Counted from the stretch's first letter, positions 12,101-22,497 are shown. The stretch: DNA of 64,000 nucleotides from Tetracentron sinense (GCA_015143295.1 CM026573.1:6498434-6562433); one strand, 5' to 3'. The notes: generated by a model not told the origin, from the letters alone. A program made the numbers and translations.

Positions 12101-14759
12101 GAAGACATAACTGTATGGGTGCATCTGAAATATCGGGTTCTATATGGACATCCATCATGTCTGAGTTGCATCATATTGCACCAATCTCAGCTACTCCAAT
12201 ACGATAGGATATGATTAATTTGCATTTCCTGTATGTAAGGCTGCACTCAAGCAAAGCTGGCTCATCGGCTTGGCTCATTCAAGCCAAGCTCAAGCGCCGG
12301 GCATTTCAGGCTCGAACAAACCAAGCCAAGCTTTAACCCGAGCTTGAATATCTAAAAAATGCCGAGCCCGAGCCAGGCCCTGTTTGATTCGGCTTGGTTT
12401 GAAATATTATATATGTATAATACTTTTTGGGTAATGTTATCTATAATATACTTTTAAACTTTCTTTATCATAACTTATAAAACGTTTTAACTTATAATAA
12501 AGAAGTTTAAGAGAAACCGATAAAAAAAGTTGAGAAGTTAAAAGCAAAAACTTTAACCCTAACTCTCTACTCTTCGGACTGAAGGACTATCCTAAAATCT
12601 TATTTTTGTGTATGGATAGATAAATTTTGTGATGTTTCGTGTATTATAATTTAATAATATATGGTTTTATTAAAATCAGGTAAAATTGACCAAATCAACC
12701 CAGAAATTCAAATCAAGTTCGAGCTAGGTCAAGCTTGTTCAATCTGAACCCAGGCCTGAAAATTTGAACTTGAATCAAGCTCGAGCTAGTTCAAGACAAC
12801 CTTGGCTCAAATACAGGTCAACCTGCCCGTGACATCGAGATTTTGAAGGGTTTCAAGCCCCGCATTTTGTTCATAAAATCTACCAAACATAATCGACATG
12901 AAAAAATATTACAAAACAGACATTTTGAACACCACAACCAATTATGATAAAAATGAAAGAAGAATAGACTTCTTACAGTACCTCATGAAATAGCTTCGAC
13001 ACATAGAGAGCAGATAACGGTGTCTGTTCTGCAGTCTTTAGTATAATAGTGTTACCGCATGCTAATGCAGGCCCAACCTTCCAAGCATACATGAGAAGAG
13101 GAAAATTCCATGGAATAATCTGTCCCACAACACCAATGGGTTCATGCAGAGTTTGCACATGGTAATTTCCATCAGCAGGAACTGTCAGCCCATGAATCTT
13201 ATCTGCCCAACCTGGAGAATTTCTGATAGAAGCTTTAGAATTTTCACCAAAATATGAAGAATGAGAGGAATATTTTAATATATGGAATAGGAACATGTAA
13301 TATTCTATTAATTTTTATTTCTCCCACCAGCATAATATCTAAATAAACGTATCAGCATTGGTATTTCGACTTCTGCAGACTGTTCATGAGGCTTCCCATT
13401 ATCCCAAGTCTCAAGTGCTGCAATTTCATCAATGTGCTTTTCAAGCAAATTGGCAAAGCGCAACATTATCCGTGATCTTTCCTGGATAAATCAAACAAAG
13501 AGAAAGGTAAAAGAGCTAGAAATCTTCACATGCTATGCAAAGGCATCCCATGCCGTGGAAAATAATTAAGATAAGGATGTTTACGTAAGGGGTCATCTTT
13601 GGCCATGGTCCCTCGTCAAATGCCTTGCGAGCAGTGGAGACTGCTCTGTTGATATCTTCTGCCTCACCTTCAGCGACATGAGCAATCACATCTCCTGTCC
13701 TAGGGTCCAAGGTTGGAAAAGTTTTTCCTAGGGCCAGAAGAAATTTCCTACTATCAGTCTACTGCATGATTATAACAAAAGGAATACTGAAGTAAGAGAA
13801 TCAGGAGTAGTAAGATACATCATTTGTTATATTGTAATTGAGAAACCAAACTACCAAAGAGAAGCTATATTCTTGTATTATGATCAAAAGGATGGAAAAC
13901 CAACCTGATGCCGCATCCACAAATTTCCCACCGATTAGAAGCTGAGTATAATTTACTTCAACAGGTGGAGTGATTGGTTCCTCAATAGCAGCAGCAGTGC
14001 TAAACCTACAGATTCCTCTGCTCCGGCTAGAATTTCTGCCTGAAGAAATAACTTATAACAACTGAGGACTCAATATGAAAACCTGCTAAAACACCCTAAA
14101 TAACTAAGCGAAACTAATGAAAAAAAAAATCCAGAAAAATACTATTTCTCTCATTCTAACAATTAAAGCAGTTTTCACTACACAGAGACAGATAAAGGAA
14201 CAGAAGCAAGTTCCATGGATGGTATTGAGCAAAAGAACAAATTAACGAAAGAAATAACCATTTGAAACCACAGTATCAGATCTGAATTTTAAAAGATAGA
14301 TCCAATGAATCGTCATATCAAATCACTTTAAATGATTCAAAAACCTTCTTCTTTTATATTTTTCTTTAATCTTATACATTTGTTTTTATCGAATGTACTA
14401 AAGTTACAAAGAACTTGATCGAATACATAAAATAAAATCACAAACTCAAATGAATCAAAAAACAGGAATTTGTCAATCCAATTGCTTCTACTGATAACAA
14501 AATCCAGATGCCAAAGACAGAGAGCTATATCTTCTTAATGCAGATAATAAGATCAGATCACTCAAACCAGAAACTTCCTAATCAGAATAATCAAGAAACT
14601 AAGTTATTGAACAAAAAAAAGGAACAATCATCACTCAGACCAAAGATTACTCCAAAGTATCGAGAAAACTTTCATACAAAGAACATCGTTACCTAGAGAA
14701 AGCAAGGAAGAAGCAGAGAAGGAGCGAGAGAGCAGTGAAGAGATCCTTCGAGCAGCCAT
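149..14759 (-). CDS. ALDH2B: Mitochondrial aldehyde dehydrogenase, family 2B (5' eight exons; partial)
   Basis: NAD-dependent oxidation of acetaldehyde and other aldehydes to acids in the mitochondrial matrix (family knowledge). Exons read on the minus strand: 14693-14759, 13905-14039, 13585-13727, 13328-13481, 12982-13211, 11668-11757, 380-553 and 149-286. All have GT/AG borders and their phases join, giving 377 codons of a usual ~535; the rest lies left of the window. The start [17 protein letters not shown] is a serine/arginine-rich mitochondrial presequence. Visible motifs are [15 protein letters not shown], the [10 protein letters not shown] region, the cofactor loop [17 protein letters not shown] with the general-base Glu, and GQCCCAGSR with the catalytic Cys. 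Intron 6 (554-11667) is hugely enlarged by a Copia element in the same orientation and a hAT MITE; intron 5 holds a GAGCTC-rich repeat. No stops or frameshifts are seen, so the gene looks functional. The family is secure; the B4/B7 type is not. Confidence 0.95.
1395..1690. repeat. Dispersed repeat rich in GAATAATTCGC-like units
   Basis: Within ALDH intron 6. It opens with CAAGGTCGGGGTTCGGGAAT and contains many degenerate copies of AATAATTCGCAAA. A diverged relative lies at about 20670-21190, opening with the similar GTCGAGGTTCGGAAAT and sharing the internal stretch TAGATAATATACAAAA / GAGATAATATACAAAA. Probably a non-autonomous DNA element; no clean termini were found. Confidence 0.45.
3237..3419 (-). 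repeat. 3' LTR of the Copia element
   Basis: 183 bp, matching 9863-10045 except for one base. On the element strand it starts GTGTAGAATAATAAGC and ends AAGAAATCCAC. It contains a 12-base GT run and GAA-rich tract. Confidence 0.95.
3420..3429 (-). other. Polypurine tract of the Copia element
   Basis: On the minus strand TTGAGGGGGA directly precedes the 3' LTR. It is the expected primer site for plus-strand DNA synthesis. Confidence 0.85.
3426..5123 (-). pseudogene. Copia polyprotein, reverse transcriptase-RNase H part
   Basis: Continuation of the same polyprotein on the far side of the nested LTR. It holds the Copia reverse transcriptase ([37 protein letters not shown], and the catalytic YVDDI) and RNase H ([22 protein letters not shown], and a C-terminal DILTKGL motif). 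The stop codon lies only a few bases from the polypurine tract, as is usual. It is cut off from the gag start by the 1357-bp insertion and so cannot be made as part of the polyprotein; otherwise the frame is open. Confidence 0.93.
5124..6480 (-). mobile_element. Nested solo LTR inside the Copia pol gene
   Basis: 1357 bp flanked by the perfect 5-bp duplication CCTGG (5119-5123 and 6481-6485). The plus-strand termini are TGTGCGATAGCC and GGTGTCTACA, so on the minus strand it starts TGTAGACACCCC in proper TG...CA form. It contains no coding region and no second LTR, so an LTR element inserted here and later collapsed by LTR-LTR recombination. A TGGTGGCGACTC motif near its minus-strand 3' end recalls Ty3/Gypsy Tat/Ogre-type sequence, but the superfamily is uncertain. 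It must be younger than the surrounding Copia element. Confidence 0.92.
6486..9182 (-). pseudogene. Copia polyprotein, gag-protease-integrase part (split by nested LTR)
   Basis: An uninterrupted reading frame from ATG at 9182 until the nested solo LTR. Order by residue: UBN2-type gag (about 35-225), arginine/glycine-rich stretch, CCHC zinc knuckle [14 protein letters not shown] (about 272-285), aspartic protease [13 protein letters not shown] (catalytic Asp about 386), GAG-pre-integrase with HRRLGHPS and CETC zinc ligands, and the integrase core with [17 protein letters not shown] and [11 protein letters not shown] supplying D, D and E. The frame then enters the solo LTR and soon stops. Apart from that insertion no damage is visible, so the element was probably coding-competent when it arrived. 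Confidence 0.93.
9850..9861 (-). other. Primer-binding site of the Copia element
   Basis: On the minus strand TGGTATCAGAGC follows one base after the 5' LTR. This is the standard plant Copia site complementary to the 3' end of initiator methionine tRNA. Confidence 0.93.
9863..10045 (-). repeat. 5' LTR of the Copia element
   Basis: 183 bp, the upstream LTR in element orientation, directly followed by the primer-binding site. One mismatch from the 3' LTR indicates recent insertion. Confidence 0.95.
10614..11338. mobile_element. Non-autonomous hAT-like element in ALDH intron 6
   Basis: 725 bp with terminal inverted repeats CATGGTTGTTAAA and CAAGGTTGTTAAA and an 8-bp duplication (TATAAAAT at 10606-10613, CATAAAAT at 11339-11346, one mismatch). 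The subterminal regions carry repeated AATCGAA/TTACGATT motifs in both orientations and the middle is AT-rich with no coding potential. CA-starting ends and an 8-bp target site fit the hAT superfamily. Confidence 0.8.
12238..12830. repeat. GAGCTC/AAGCC-rich dispersed repeat, type I (ALDH intron 5)
   Basis: About 590 bp. It begins AGGCTGCACTCAAGC, with arms made of degenerate CAAGCCAAGCTCGAG units, around an AT-rich core. Core landmarks (TTTATCATAACTTATAA, AAAGCAAAAACT, ACTCTCTACTCTTCGGACT, ATCTTATTTTTGTGTATG) recur in the copy at 47790-48445 and partly at 60200-60860 and 62240-62770. No reading frame; a non-autonomous mobile element is likely. Confidence 0.75.
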
Positions 14760-14834
14760 GGCAAGAAAAACTCGAGCTTTTGCTAGATTTCAGCCGAGTT
14801 GCAGAAAAAAGTATCTCTATTTCGTTTTCAATCT

Positions 14835-15116
14835 CTATATAGATATATTATATATCTCGTTCTGGTCGTCGTTATTTTGTAGGGCTTTAAATGTAAAATC
14901 CAAACATAGGAGAGATTCTCCCGTAGTGGATTGTACATGTGGAGGGGATGTATTTAAGCAGGTGACGGCGACTAGGGACCGGGAGAGAGAGAGAGAGAGA
15001 GAGATATAGATAGATAGATAGATAGATAAGAGGAGAAGAAAGTTGGCACGTGCAATGCACGTGAGAGCGAGAGAAAGGAATTAACTACACTTCATAAGAA
15101 TTAAAAAAGACACGTG
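14835..15116 (-). promoter_or_regulatory. ALDH2B promoter region: TATA-like stretch and three G-boxes
   Basis: Upstream of the ALDH ATG at 14759 an AT run (about 14838-14862) reads TATATAATATATC on the minus strand, roughly 80-100 bases before the start codon. Three palindromic CACGTG G-boxes follow at 15047-15052, 15058-15063 and 15111-15116. The first two are only 11 bases apart and sit in a GCACGTGC-type context. G-boxes bind bZIP and bHLH factors and can act as ABA- or light-response elements. A role here is inference. Confidence 0.5.
14983..15029. repeat. (GA)n(TAGA)n microsatellite
   Basis: About 11 GA units run directly into a TAGA tetranucleotide run, 225-270 bases upstream of the ALDH start codon. 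A GA tract in the ALDH promoter or leader could be length-variable between individuals. Confidence 0.9.
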
Positions 15117-15399
15117 TTGAAATTTAAAGTAAAACATTAAATTAAAGTTTTGTTTCATATAAGAGTAGGAATTTCGGGAAATTTAGCCTTCGAATGCCTC
15201 TCCCATTAAAATAATAAAGATAAAGATAAAAAAGATTAAAATATACTATAGAGAGGACCAATGAAGGAGTGTTTTATTATTTTTTACCCATATTTTTATG
15301 AGAGGTAGTGGGTAATAAGCGTCGAGAGCATGTGTTGATATGGTATACATAAAAGGCATGGCCGCATGGGAGCGAGCTTTGTCTCTTTTGGCGTCATTG

Positions 15400-15755
15400 T
15401 GAGCCAGCTTGCAGACTCAGCTCAATCAAGCCAAGTTAAAGCTTTGAATATTTGATTTAATTAAGCTGAGCCTAGCTATTTTTTAAATCTGAAAGGTGTT
15501 CAAGTCGAGCTTGAGCGAAGGTTTGATTGATTCGGCTTGGCTCAATAGAGGCTCGAATATTATACATAAAATAATAATAATATATATTATTTATAATTTC
15601 AATAATAATATTATTATTTAAAATAAAAGTTTTTAACTAGTCAAGTTGATCTTGAGCCAAGATATTGTACTCGAGCTGAGCTGAGCTTCGACCAAAATTT
15701 TTGAGCTTGAGTCAATCTTGGCCAGCTCAACTCGAATACACCCCTATTTCTAATA
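15400..15755. repeat. GAGCTC-rich dispersed repeat, type II
   Basis: About 350 bp with AAGCCAAG and GAGCTTGAG units on both sides of an AT core. It ends CTCGAATACACCCCTA, identical to the end of the copy at 61341-61853. Located upstream of the ALDH promoter. Confidence 0.65.
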
Positions 15756-15918
15756 TTGTGATGAGAAGAAAATGAAATTCCTTCTCTCCCAAATTATCAC
15801 TAGATGCCCCATGAGTTATGGATCCCCAAGGGGGTGCTCAGGCGTCCATCAGAGCGAATCTTTTGCCTAACATAGATCCCAAGTCTACATAAAGTTGTCA
15901 TGTCACACCTTCTAGGTT

Positions 15919-16133
15919 GGCTTCGGATTACCTCTCGTGGATGTCCGAGGTCTTGGGCATCCACACATCAATGGACATGTGTTGATAAAAATGGAAGAGA
16001 TATCAAGTGGGGAGAAGTCAAAATCATGGGGAGAAAATGAAATGACTTCTCTCCCTTTTTATCGCCGCATGTCTATTGATGTGTGGATGCTCGAGGTGGG
16101 ACCTCGGGCGTCCACCATAGGTAATCCGAAGCC
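15919..16133. mobile_element. Mutator-type MITE
   Basis: 215 bp with inverted ends GGCTTCGGATTACCT and a 9-bp target duplication (TTCTAGGTT at 15910-15918, TTCTAAGTT at 16134-16142, one mismatch). The interior (AGTCAAAATCATGGGG, AAATGAAATGACTTCTC) resembles the element at 60926-61215. A 9-bp duplication with long inverted ends fits Mutator. Confidence 0.8.
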
Positions 16134-16867
16134 TTCTAAGTTTGCTACGCTACAGTGGTAAGATGTATTCCCTTTGGGGAGGAGGATTTAGGTTCAGTCT
16201 AAGCCCTTATATTTTATCTATTTTTAAAATTTTATTTCATAATATATTCTAAAATATTTTTTTATTAATATGTAAGATAACACTAAACGCACATAATCAG
16301 ACCTTAGATAACCATCAAGTTGTCATAAGAATAAACTCACACTCACTTCAAAAGGACCTAACTAACCGAGGAGTTGTGGACCCTTTAATGTTGGCTTCTC
16401 TTGATTCAACAAGTGCATTTCAATGCCATGATAACCGGTGAGACAAATGATTTACTAGAAAGTTATATGGAGAATGGTGGTTGGGTTAAGTGGGAACAAG
16501 GAATTTCATTTTCCTTCGAATCCGAGATGAATAAGGGGGGAGCCAAAAAAAGAAAAAAATTGAGGGGCTGAAGTATATTAAGAAAATTAATAGGACATGC
16601 ATGAAATCTTATGGGGCCTAGGTTAGGGGGTGTAGTTCCTAAGATTTTTCCTTTGTTAAATAATGGCTCCATTGTGGTCAAAAAATTTGTTAATGTTACA
16701 TCCCAATCAAAGGTCAATAAACAAGAAAAACAAAGATCATTCCTTTTGGGGAGAGCCATTATGTAAATAAAGTTAATTGTAATATTAATTTTTACATTAT
16801 ATATATTCTTGAGCCCTTGAAAATGTGTATGAAATTTTACAAAATTTTCAGACTATCCTTATCATAA

Positions 16868-17216
16868 TCATTATTTGAGTCTAAAAATCAAGGACAGGTA
16901 GTGAACTCTAGGGATAGATGAATCTTAACCACAATTAAGGGTATCAAAAGAGACTCATGGGCACCTCTAAGGCGTAACCAGACTCTAACTGTGGTTAAGA
17001 TTCACCCACCCCTAAGATTCGCCCACTTATTTTTGGTTTTTAGAAAAAAATATTAATTTTTTAAAAACCCTGAATAAAATTCACTTACTCCTAGGATTAA
17101 TTTCTTCTTCTAAAAACCAAGGATAAATGGGTCAACGATAGGGGTGAGTAAAACTTAATCACAGTTAAGGAGTGTTAAAATGGACACATGGCGACCTCAG
17201 TGACATAACCGGACTC
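16868..17216. repeat. Foldback repeat family copy 1
   Basis: Inverted arms built from CTAGGGATGGATGAATCTTAACC-like and AAGGGTGTCAAAAGAGACAC-like blocks around an AT-rich centre. It appears to be two overlapping or rearranged copies of the family seen more cleanly at 18741-19072 and 20329-20637. Confidence 0.6.
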
Positions 17217-17537
17217 ATCATTCTCTAGACAAAACGCTTCGAAAGAAGAACGTCTCGCTAAGGCTCCACACGCCCCCTTTCTTTGCTATACCTAAAATGT
17301 CTCTAAAGTTTTTTGGTTCTTAAAATAATAAAATGTCTGGACATCATATTTTATAAGCAACATGTCCCTCACAATTTTTTTAATCTAAATGCCTCTCAAG
17401 TTTTTGTATCTAGAATATTCTTTAATTTTTTTAAAATATCATCACTAAGATCCTTCTTCCAAGTCGGTCTCCCCCTTCATCTCTCTCACTCTCACGTGCA
17501 TCGCATGTGCCGCCTATTAGTATAAGATAAAGCTTCT

Positions 17538-17680
17538 GACACCCCCTTAGGGCTGAGACCACCGAGACCGCGCTCTAAGAGCACGGGATTTCAAGTGGGG
17601 CCTACCATATGAAATGGCCTCACCTGAAATCCGATGCTCTTAGAGCACAGTCTCGGAGGTCTCAACCCTAAGGGGGTCTC
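17538..17680. repeat. Near-perfect 143-bp hairpin element
   Basis: Two arms of about 62 bases, starting GACACCCCCTTAGGGCTGAG on the left and GAGACCCCCTTAGGGTTGAG on the right complement. They pair with only scattered mismatches around a short loop containing CCTACCATATGAAATGG. A foldback MITE; its transcript would form a long stem that could feed small-RNA pathways (inference). A clean target duplication was not found. Confidence 0.75.
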
Positions 17681-18740
17681 AGTAGCAAAGTCCATTAGTA
17701 TATCTTTACTATTATAATGCAAGAGACATGCCTAGATGGTTTTTTCGAATTTTCCAAATTACCCTTATATAAAAACAAAACATTGCTTTAATGTTTTGTT
17801 TTATTTCCCAAACTACCCTTACCTTTGATTTAATATTTTACTTTAATTTCTAAATTATCCCTTGCCATCTATCTATTTAAAATCACAGTCAATCGCAATT
17901 AACCTCAGGGAGAGTTCAATCACAACCGTGGGTTAACACGTGCCCCTTTTAATTCCTATTAACTGTGTTAACTTCCAAAAAAAAGTCATTTCCCTTGCTC
18001 TCACGTACATTGCACGTGTCACAAATGAGTTCAATCGAGTATCGTTAACTCTTTCCCCTCGCTCTCACGTGCATCCAACGTTGCCACCCTCTAGTATACT
18101 TATAACGCGCACATAGTCAAAATGTGACAAGACTAAAGTCAGAGTTATCCAACCAAGTAAGGAGTGGATATACACACTTCTTGCCATTTGTCATTGGATT
18201 CTCACCAAAGTAATTGGAAATCTAGCTTTTACTTATCAAGTTGATGGGACAGATCTTAGTCTGAATCCAATATGCTCCAAACAAATTTTAAAGGTAGAAA
18301 ACAAATTAACAAATTTAAAGGTAGAAGAAAGGAGAACGTTTGAATGGATCAAAGTATAAAACGTGCCTTAGTAGAAGTCAGAATTTATGGGAATAGTTCT
18401 AAGGTGACTCATTCCAAAGCTCAACCTTATCAAACTCTGAATCAGACTTGACCACATGATAACAATCTAGGGAAATCTTTACATAGCTTTATAATCATAA
18501 ACAAGTAGTTATCACTTAAATTCATCTAAACCAAATAAAGTTACACTTCCAAAAAAATAAAATGCACTATGAATTGACAATACATCTACTAACTAAATAA
18601 GAAATCATGCTAATTTGTAAATTTGTAGGTAAACCCCTTTGTTTTTGCTAAGGGTATCATTTAACTACGGTTAGCCATTAGAACAATGGTTAATGGTTAG
18701 AGAGATTGGAGCTCTTGTGGACTCGTCACCCTAAGGCACA

Positions 18741-19072
18741 AGATTCTCTCAAGTTGGAACCCCTACAGGTCACCACGTGTCTCCTTTGACACCCCTTAAC
18801 CATGGGTAAGGTTCACCCACCCCTAGGGTTCACTAACCCATCCTTGGTTTTTTTTTTATTAATTATTATTTTTTTAATTAAAAAAACTGTTTTTAGAGTT
18901 TTTTAATATTAAAAATATTTTTTTAATTTAAAAAATAATAATTAATAAAATAAAAAAAACCAAGGATGGGTTAGTGAACCCTAGGGGTGGGTGAACCTTA
19001 CCCATGGTTAAGGGGTGTCAAAAGAGACACGTGGCGACCTGTAGGGGTTCCAACTCGAGAGATTCTCTCGAG
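18741..19072. repeat. Foldback repeat family copy 2 (long palindrome with G-boxes)
   Basis: A palindrome of about 330 bp. The left arm runs AGATTCTCTCAAGTTGGAAC, then CACGTGTC, CTTAACCATGGGTAAGG, CACCCCTAGGG and CCATCCTTGG; the right arm is its complement with few changes. The centre is AT-rich. Each arm carries an ACGTG core. No protein is coded. The family recurs at least six times in this window. Confidence 0.75.
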
Positions 19073-19448
19073 TTGAACTCGAGAGGATCCTGAGCCCACC
19101 CTACAGGAATTGGATCCCATACCTCCCTTAACTTAGAGACCACACCTTACCACTGGCATAAGAGGCGGGGTCTTTGTACGTAAACCTATATACGAACAAA
19201 GGTAAATCTTAACCAACAAAGATAAATACCTATCTAACAACAGAAAATTCATTATTAAAATTAAATAGAAATATTTCTTTAAATCTAAAAAATAAATTAA
19301 AGGTGTGAGGCAATGACTCACCTCCGTGTTATTGATTATATATGTATTCTTGTTTCCAAAATAATTTAGAAAACAACACATTTTCTCCTTTCCGTATTTG
19401 TTAGAGCAGTGATAACGGGAACCATGGGTTCGTTTCATATTTTATCAT

Positions 19449-19605
19449 GTGTCCTTGTGTCCCTTTTAACACCCTTTAATACTGGTTAAGCTTACCTAAA
19501 TCAAAACTAAAATTTTTGTTTTTTTTGTTTTTGAAAAATCATGGTTGGATTGCTTAATCATAGGGGTGAGTGAATCTTAACCACAATAGGTGAGTATTAA
19601 AAATT
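19449..19605. repeat. Foldback repeat family copy 3 (diverged)
   Basis: Shares the blocks TTAACACCCTTTAATACTGG, AATCATGGTTGG and CATAGGGGTGAGTGAATC with the foldback family, in the same order and mirrored orientation, but more decayed. Confidence 0.5.
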
Positions 19606-20328
19606 GAACATAGACCAGCGAAGACCGGCCATTCCGTTACAAAATGGGAACCACGGGTACGTTAACTTTTTTCCTTGTTAGAAATAGAGGTTGAAGATGA
19701 ATTGTGTTGTTGCATTTTTGGAGAGATAATTTTTTTTTTTTGTTTCTCCTTTGATTCGGGTTATTTATAAATAAAAATGGATTCAGTGCTAAAGAAAATC
19801 AATCGGATTGTGTAAAAAATTTCAAGATTAACACACTTTTAGGCTTATCGGATGTCACCCTTAAAAAGAGTACCATTTCTGGTGAAAAAGTTTCGAATAT
19901 ATTAGCATTTTTTTTTTTTAATGTTTCTAAAAAAACACCAAAGGTCTTCTAAGGTAATTTTAAGAGATAAAATGTTAAGAGTATTTTGGTAATTTTAAAA
20001 AGTAAGAGAATTTCAATAATTTTAAAAATTGATGATTACTTTTTAAAAATGATTAGAAAATATTTTATTTTGTTTTAAAATGATAGTTTGATAATTTAAA
20101 GGGCTTTGTAAAATTAGGTAGGCCAATGATGTTTGTGAATAGCCATCACATGATCTTATATTTATTGCCTTCCAAAAAACAAAGGATCCTATATTTATTG
20201 AAAAGTTTTCATTTTTTGAGAAGAAAAGCTAGGGTTGGGCAAACCTCCACCTGGACTGAAAAAGCATAAGAAGATTACATGCGTGATCTTCCACAACACA
20301 AGGAGCATTATTTTATGAAGTCAAATCT

Positions 20329-20637
20329 CCGGTTATCACCCTTTGAGGTGGCCACGTGTCCCCCTTAACACCTAATAACTGTGGTTCAGATTCACCCACT
20401 CCTAGGGTTCACTCACCCATCCTTGATTGTTAGAAAAAATATTAATTCTATTTTTTTTAATATTTCAATATTTAAAAAAATCAAAAACAGTTTTCTAATT
20501 TTAAAAAATAGAATTAATATTTTTTTTCTAAAAACCAAGGATGGGTGGGTGAGAACCCTAGGCGTGGGTGAATTTGAACCACAGTTAAGGGGTGTCAAGG
20601 GAGACACGTGGCCACCTCAAAGGGTGATAACCGGATT
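20329..20637. repeat. Foldback repeat family copy 4
   Basis: About 310 bp. The left arm TCCGGTTATCACCCTTTGAG, GGCCACGTGTC, CACCCACTCCTAGGG is mirrored by the right arm. The outer ends differ from copy 2, so the inner core is shared while the tips vary. Directly after it lies a second small palindrome, GGATTTGCCAAATCC. Confidence 0.7.
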
Positions 20638-20669
20638 TGCCAAATCCGGTTATCACCGTCTTAATCAGA

Positions 20670-21190
20670 AAGTCGAGGTTCGGAAATACTTCGGTAAGGG
20701 TGTATGGAAAAATTCGAAAAAATCAGAAAAATACGGAAAAACTTCGGAAAAAAAAATTGAGAAAAAATTTATAATTATAAAATTTAATAACGATACTAAT
20801 TAATATATCTAACAATGTTGTGAGATAATATACAAAAAAGAAAAAAAGTAACTATAATCAACAATAATAAGTTCATATATCATTTTAACATCAAATTCAA
20901 TCCATCAAAGCATTAAATTTATTAAAATATCAATTATCAAGATTAAAAACAATATTAAAATACGTATATTAATAAAATCACTCATTTGTATTCATCAATC
21001 TTTCAAAGAGCATCAAAGTCGTCATTATCTTCACAATTTTCGTTCCCAAATTTTTTTAAGATTATTCGTTTTTATTCATTTTATTTGTTTTAAACGTCTT
21101 TTTATTTTTTCGTATTATTTGTTTTAAACAGATTTAAAAATATAATACGTATTTTATTCAAAAAACGGATTTTAAACGCCGTTTTCTATG
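20670..21190. repeat. Diverged relative of the 1395-1690 repeat
   Basis: Opens GTCGAGGTTCGGAAATACTT and holds GAGATAATATACAAAA, both close to the repeat in ALDH intron 6. The remainder is AT-rich and closes with CCGTTTTCTATGACAAGG. No coding capacity. Confidence 0.4.
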
Positions 21191-21997
21191 ACAAGGTATT
21201 AATGAACATTTTAAACGAGTTTTTTTTTAAAAAAAAACACCCACTTTTTTGTGACTATGACCACCATAAAGGATTTGACTCTTATTTTAAAACTTGGTGA
21301 GCGAACTTGAAACTTGACTAAGTCGATTTGACTCAACTGAGTTTTGATTTTCGAACCAACTCGCCAATAAATTTGATTCCTTCCTGCAAAGGCGTGTAAC
21401 TCGGCCGAGTTGATTAGAATCGATCGACTCGTCCGAGTTACATGTGTTTTTTCTATCATGAAAAACTTATAAAAATTTATGCATTATTTTGTTTATCATT
21501 TAAAAGAGAATCTTTATTCACCAAATGACCAAAAGATCAATTGAGATATAGTTTAATTCACCATTTTACCGGTCAATACAACTATACACGCACCCTAGGA
21601 ATAGTGGTAGGTGTATCCCATCCTTAGGAGGGAGGTTCCGGATCCATTCCTAAGAGGGTGAGAGTGTTGTGGTCTCCACCTGCAGCCTAACCGCATGTCT
21701 CTACTTTTAAAAAAAAAGAACTATACTATCCTATCCTGATATATATTTTTTCTTTTCTTACAGTCTTCAAAAGTATAACTCCTATGTATATAAAAATGTA
21801 TAATTTTGAAATTTTGATATTTATCCAATAAATACATATGTAATTTAATGTGTATTTTAATTCATATATATATATACATATATATTATTTATATTTTATC
21901 ATTAATTTTTATTTTATACCATTTATATACACATAACAAAATGAAAAAAATATTATAAATGTGTGAGTTTTAAAAAAAATCTAAAAACCAAACCAAG

Positions 21998-22090
21998 GTT
22001 ATATTGATGAACCCTAAGGGTTAAGTAAATCTTAACCACGGTTAATAGAGATTAAAAAGGACACGTGTTAACCTATAGGTGTGATTGAAC
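21998..22090. repeat. Foldback repeat family copy 5 (half element)
   Basis: One arm only: ACCAAGGTTATATTGATGAA, CCCTAAGGGTTAAG, AACCACGGTTAA, GGACACGTGTTAACC. The mirrored arm is missing. Confidence 0.5.
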
Positions 22091-22497
22091 TCTCCCCAAA
22101 TTCAATTGCGTTCGGCTGTGAGTCGATCTCCTGTACCATATGCCTCCTTGAATTTTATATGCTACGACACCTCTTATGTCAAACCACTTTAAAACTTTTG
22201 AAATTTCCTCTATTTACTGCTGCAAGAAACAAATGTTGATCTTACTGTCCTTGAGGTGGTATTCGCGTGACATGTTAATATTTATTAAAACCGGTTAAAG
22301 GAAAGTAAGTGGGAGAAAAGAAAATAAAAGAAAAGAAAAAGTAAGAAGAAATTTTTTTTTAAAATGATTTTTTGAAAGGGATAAAAATACCCTTATAATT
22401 GTACCGTTAGAAAGGGTTGATAGGGGTATAAGAGTAAATTTATTTATTTTTCTCTCAAAACTACCTTGTTTTGTGGAGGAATTTTTTTATTAACTTT

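Larger units (their letters stand above)
14760..22497. other. Repeat-rich intergenic spacer between ALDH2B and the MULE
   Basis: Apart from the promoter and the repeats listed separately I see no gene. Short open frames here are AT-rich, lack recognisable domains and overlap inverted repeats. Base composition is high in A+T with many poly-A/T runs. Confidence 0.7.

Noticed and set aside
22440..22497. Possible 9-bp target duplication next to the MULE left end (for example TTTCTCTCA versus TTTTCTCAC at the right)
   Set aside because: The candidate is not adjacent to the left terminal repeat and the match is poor, so no target site is claimed.
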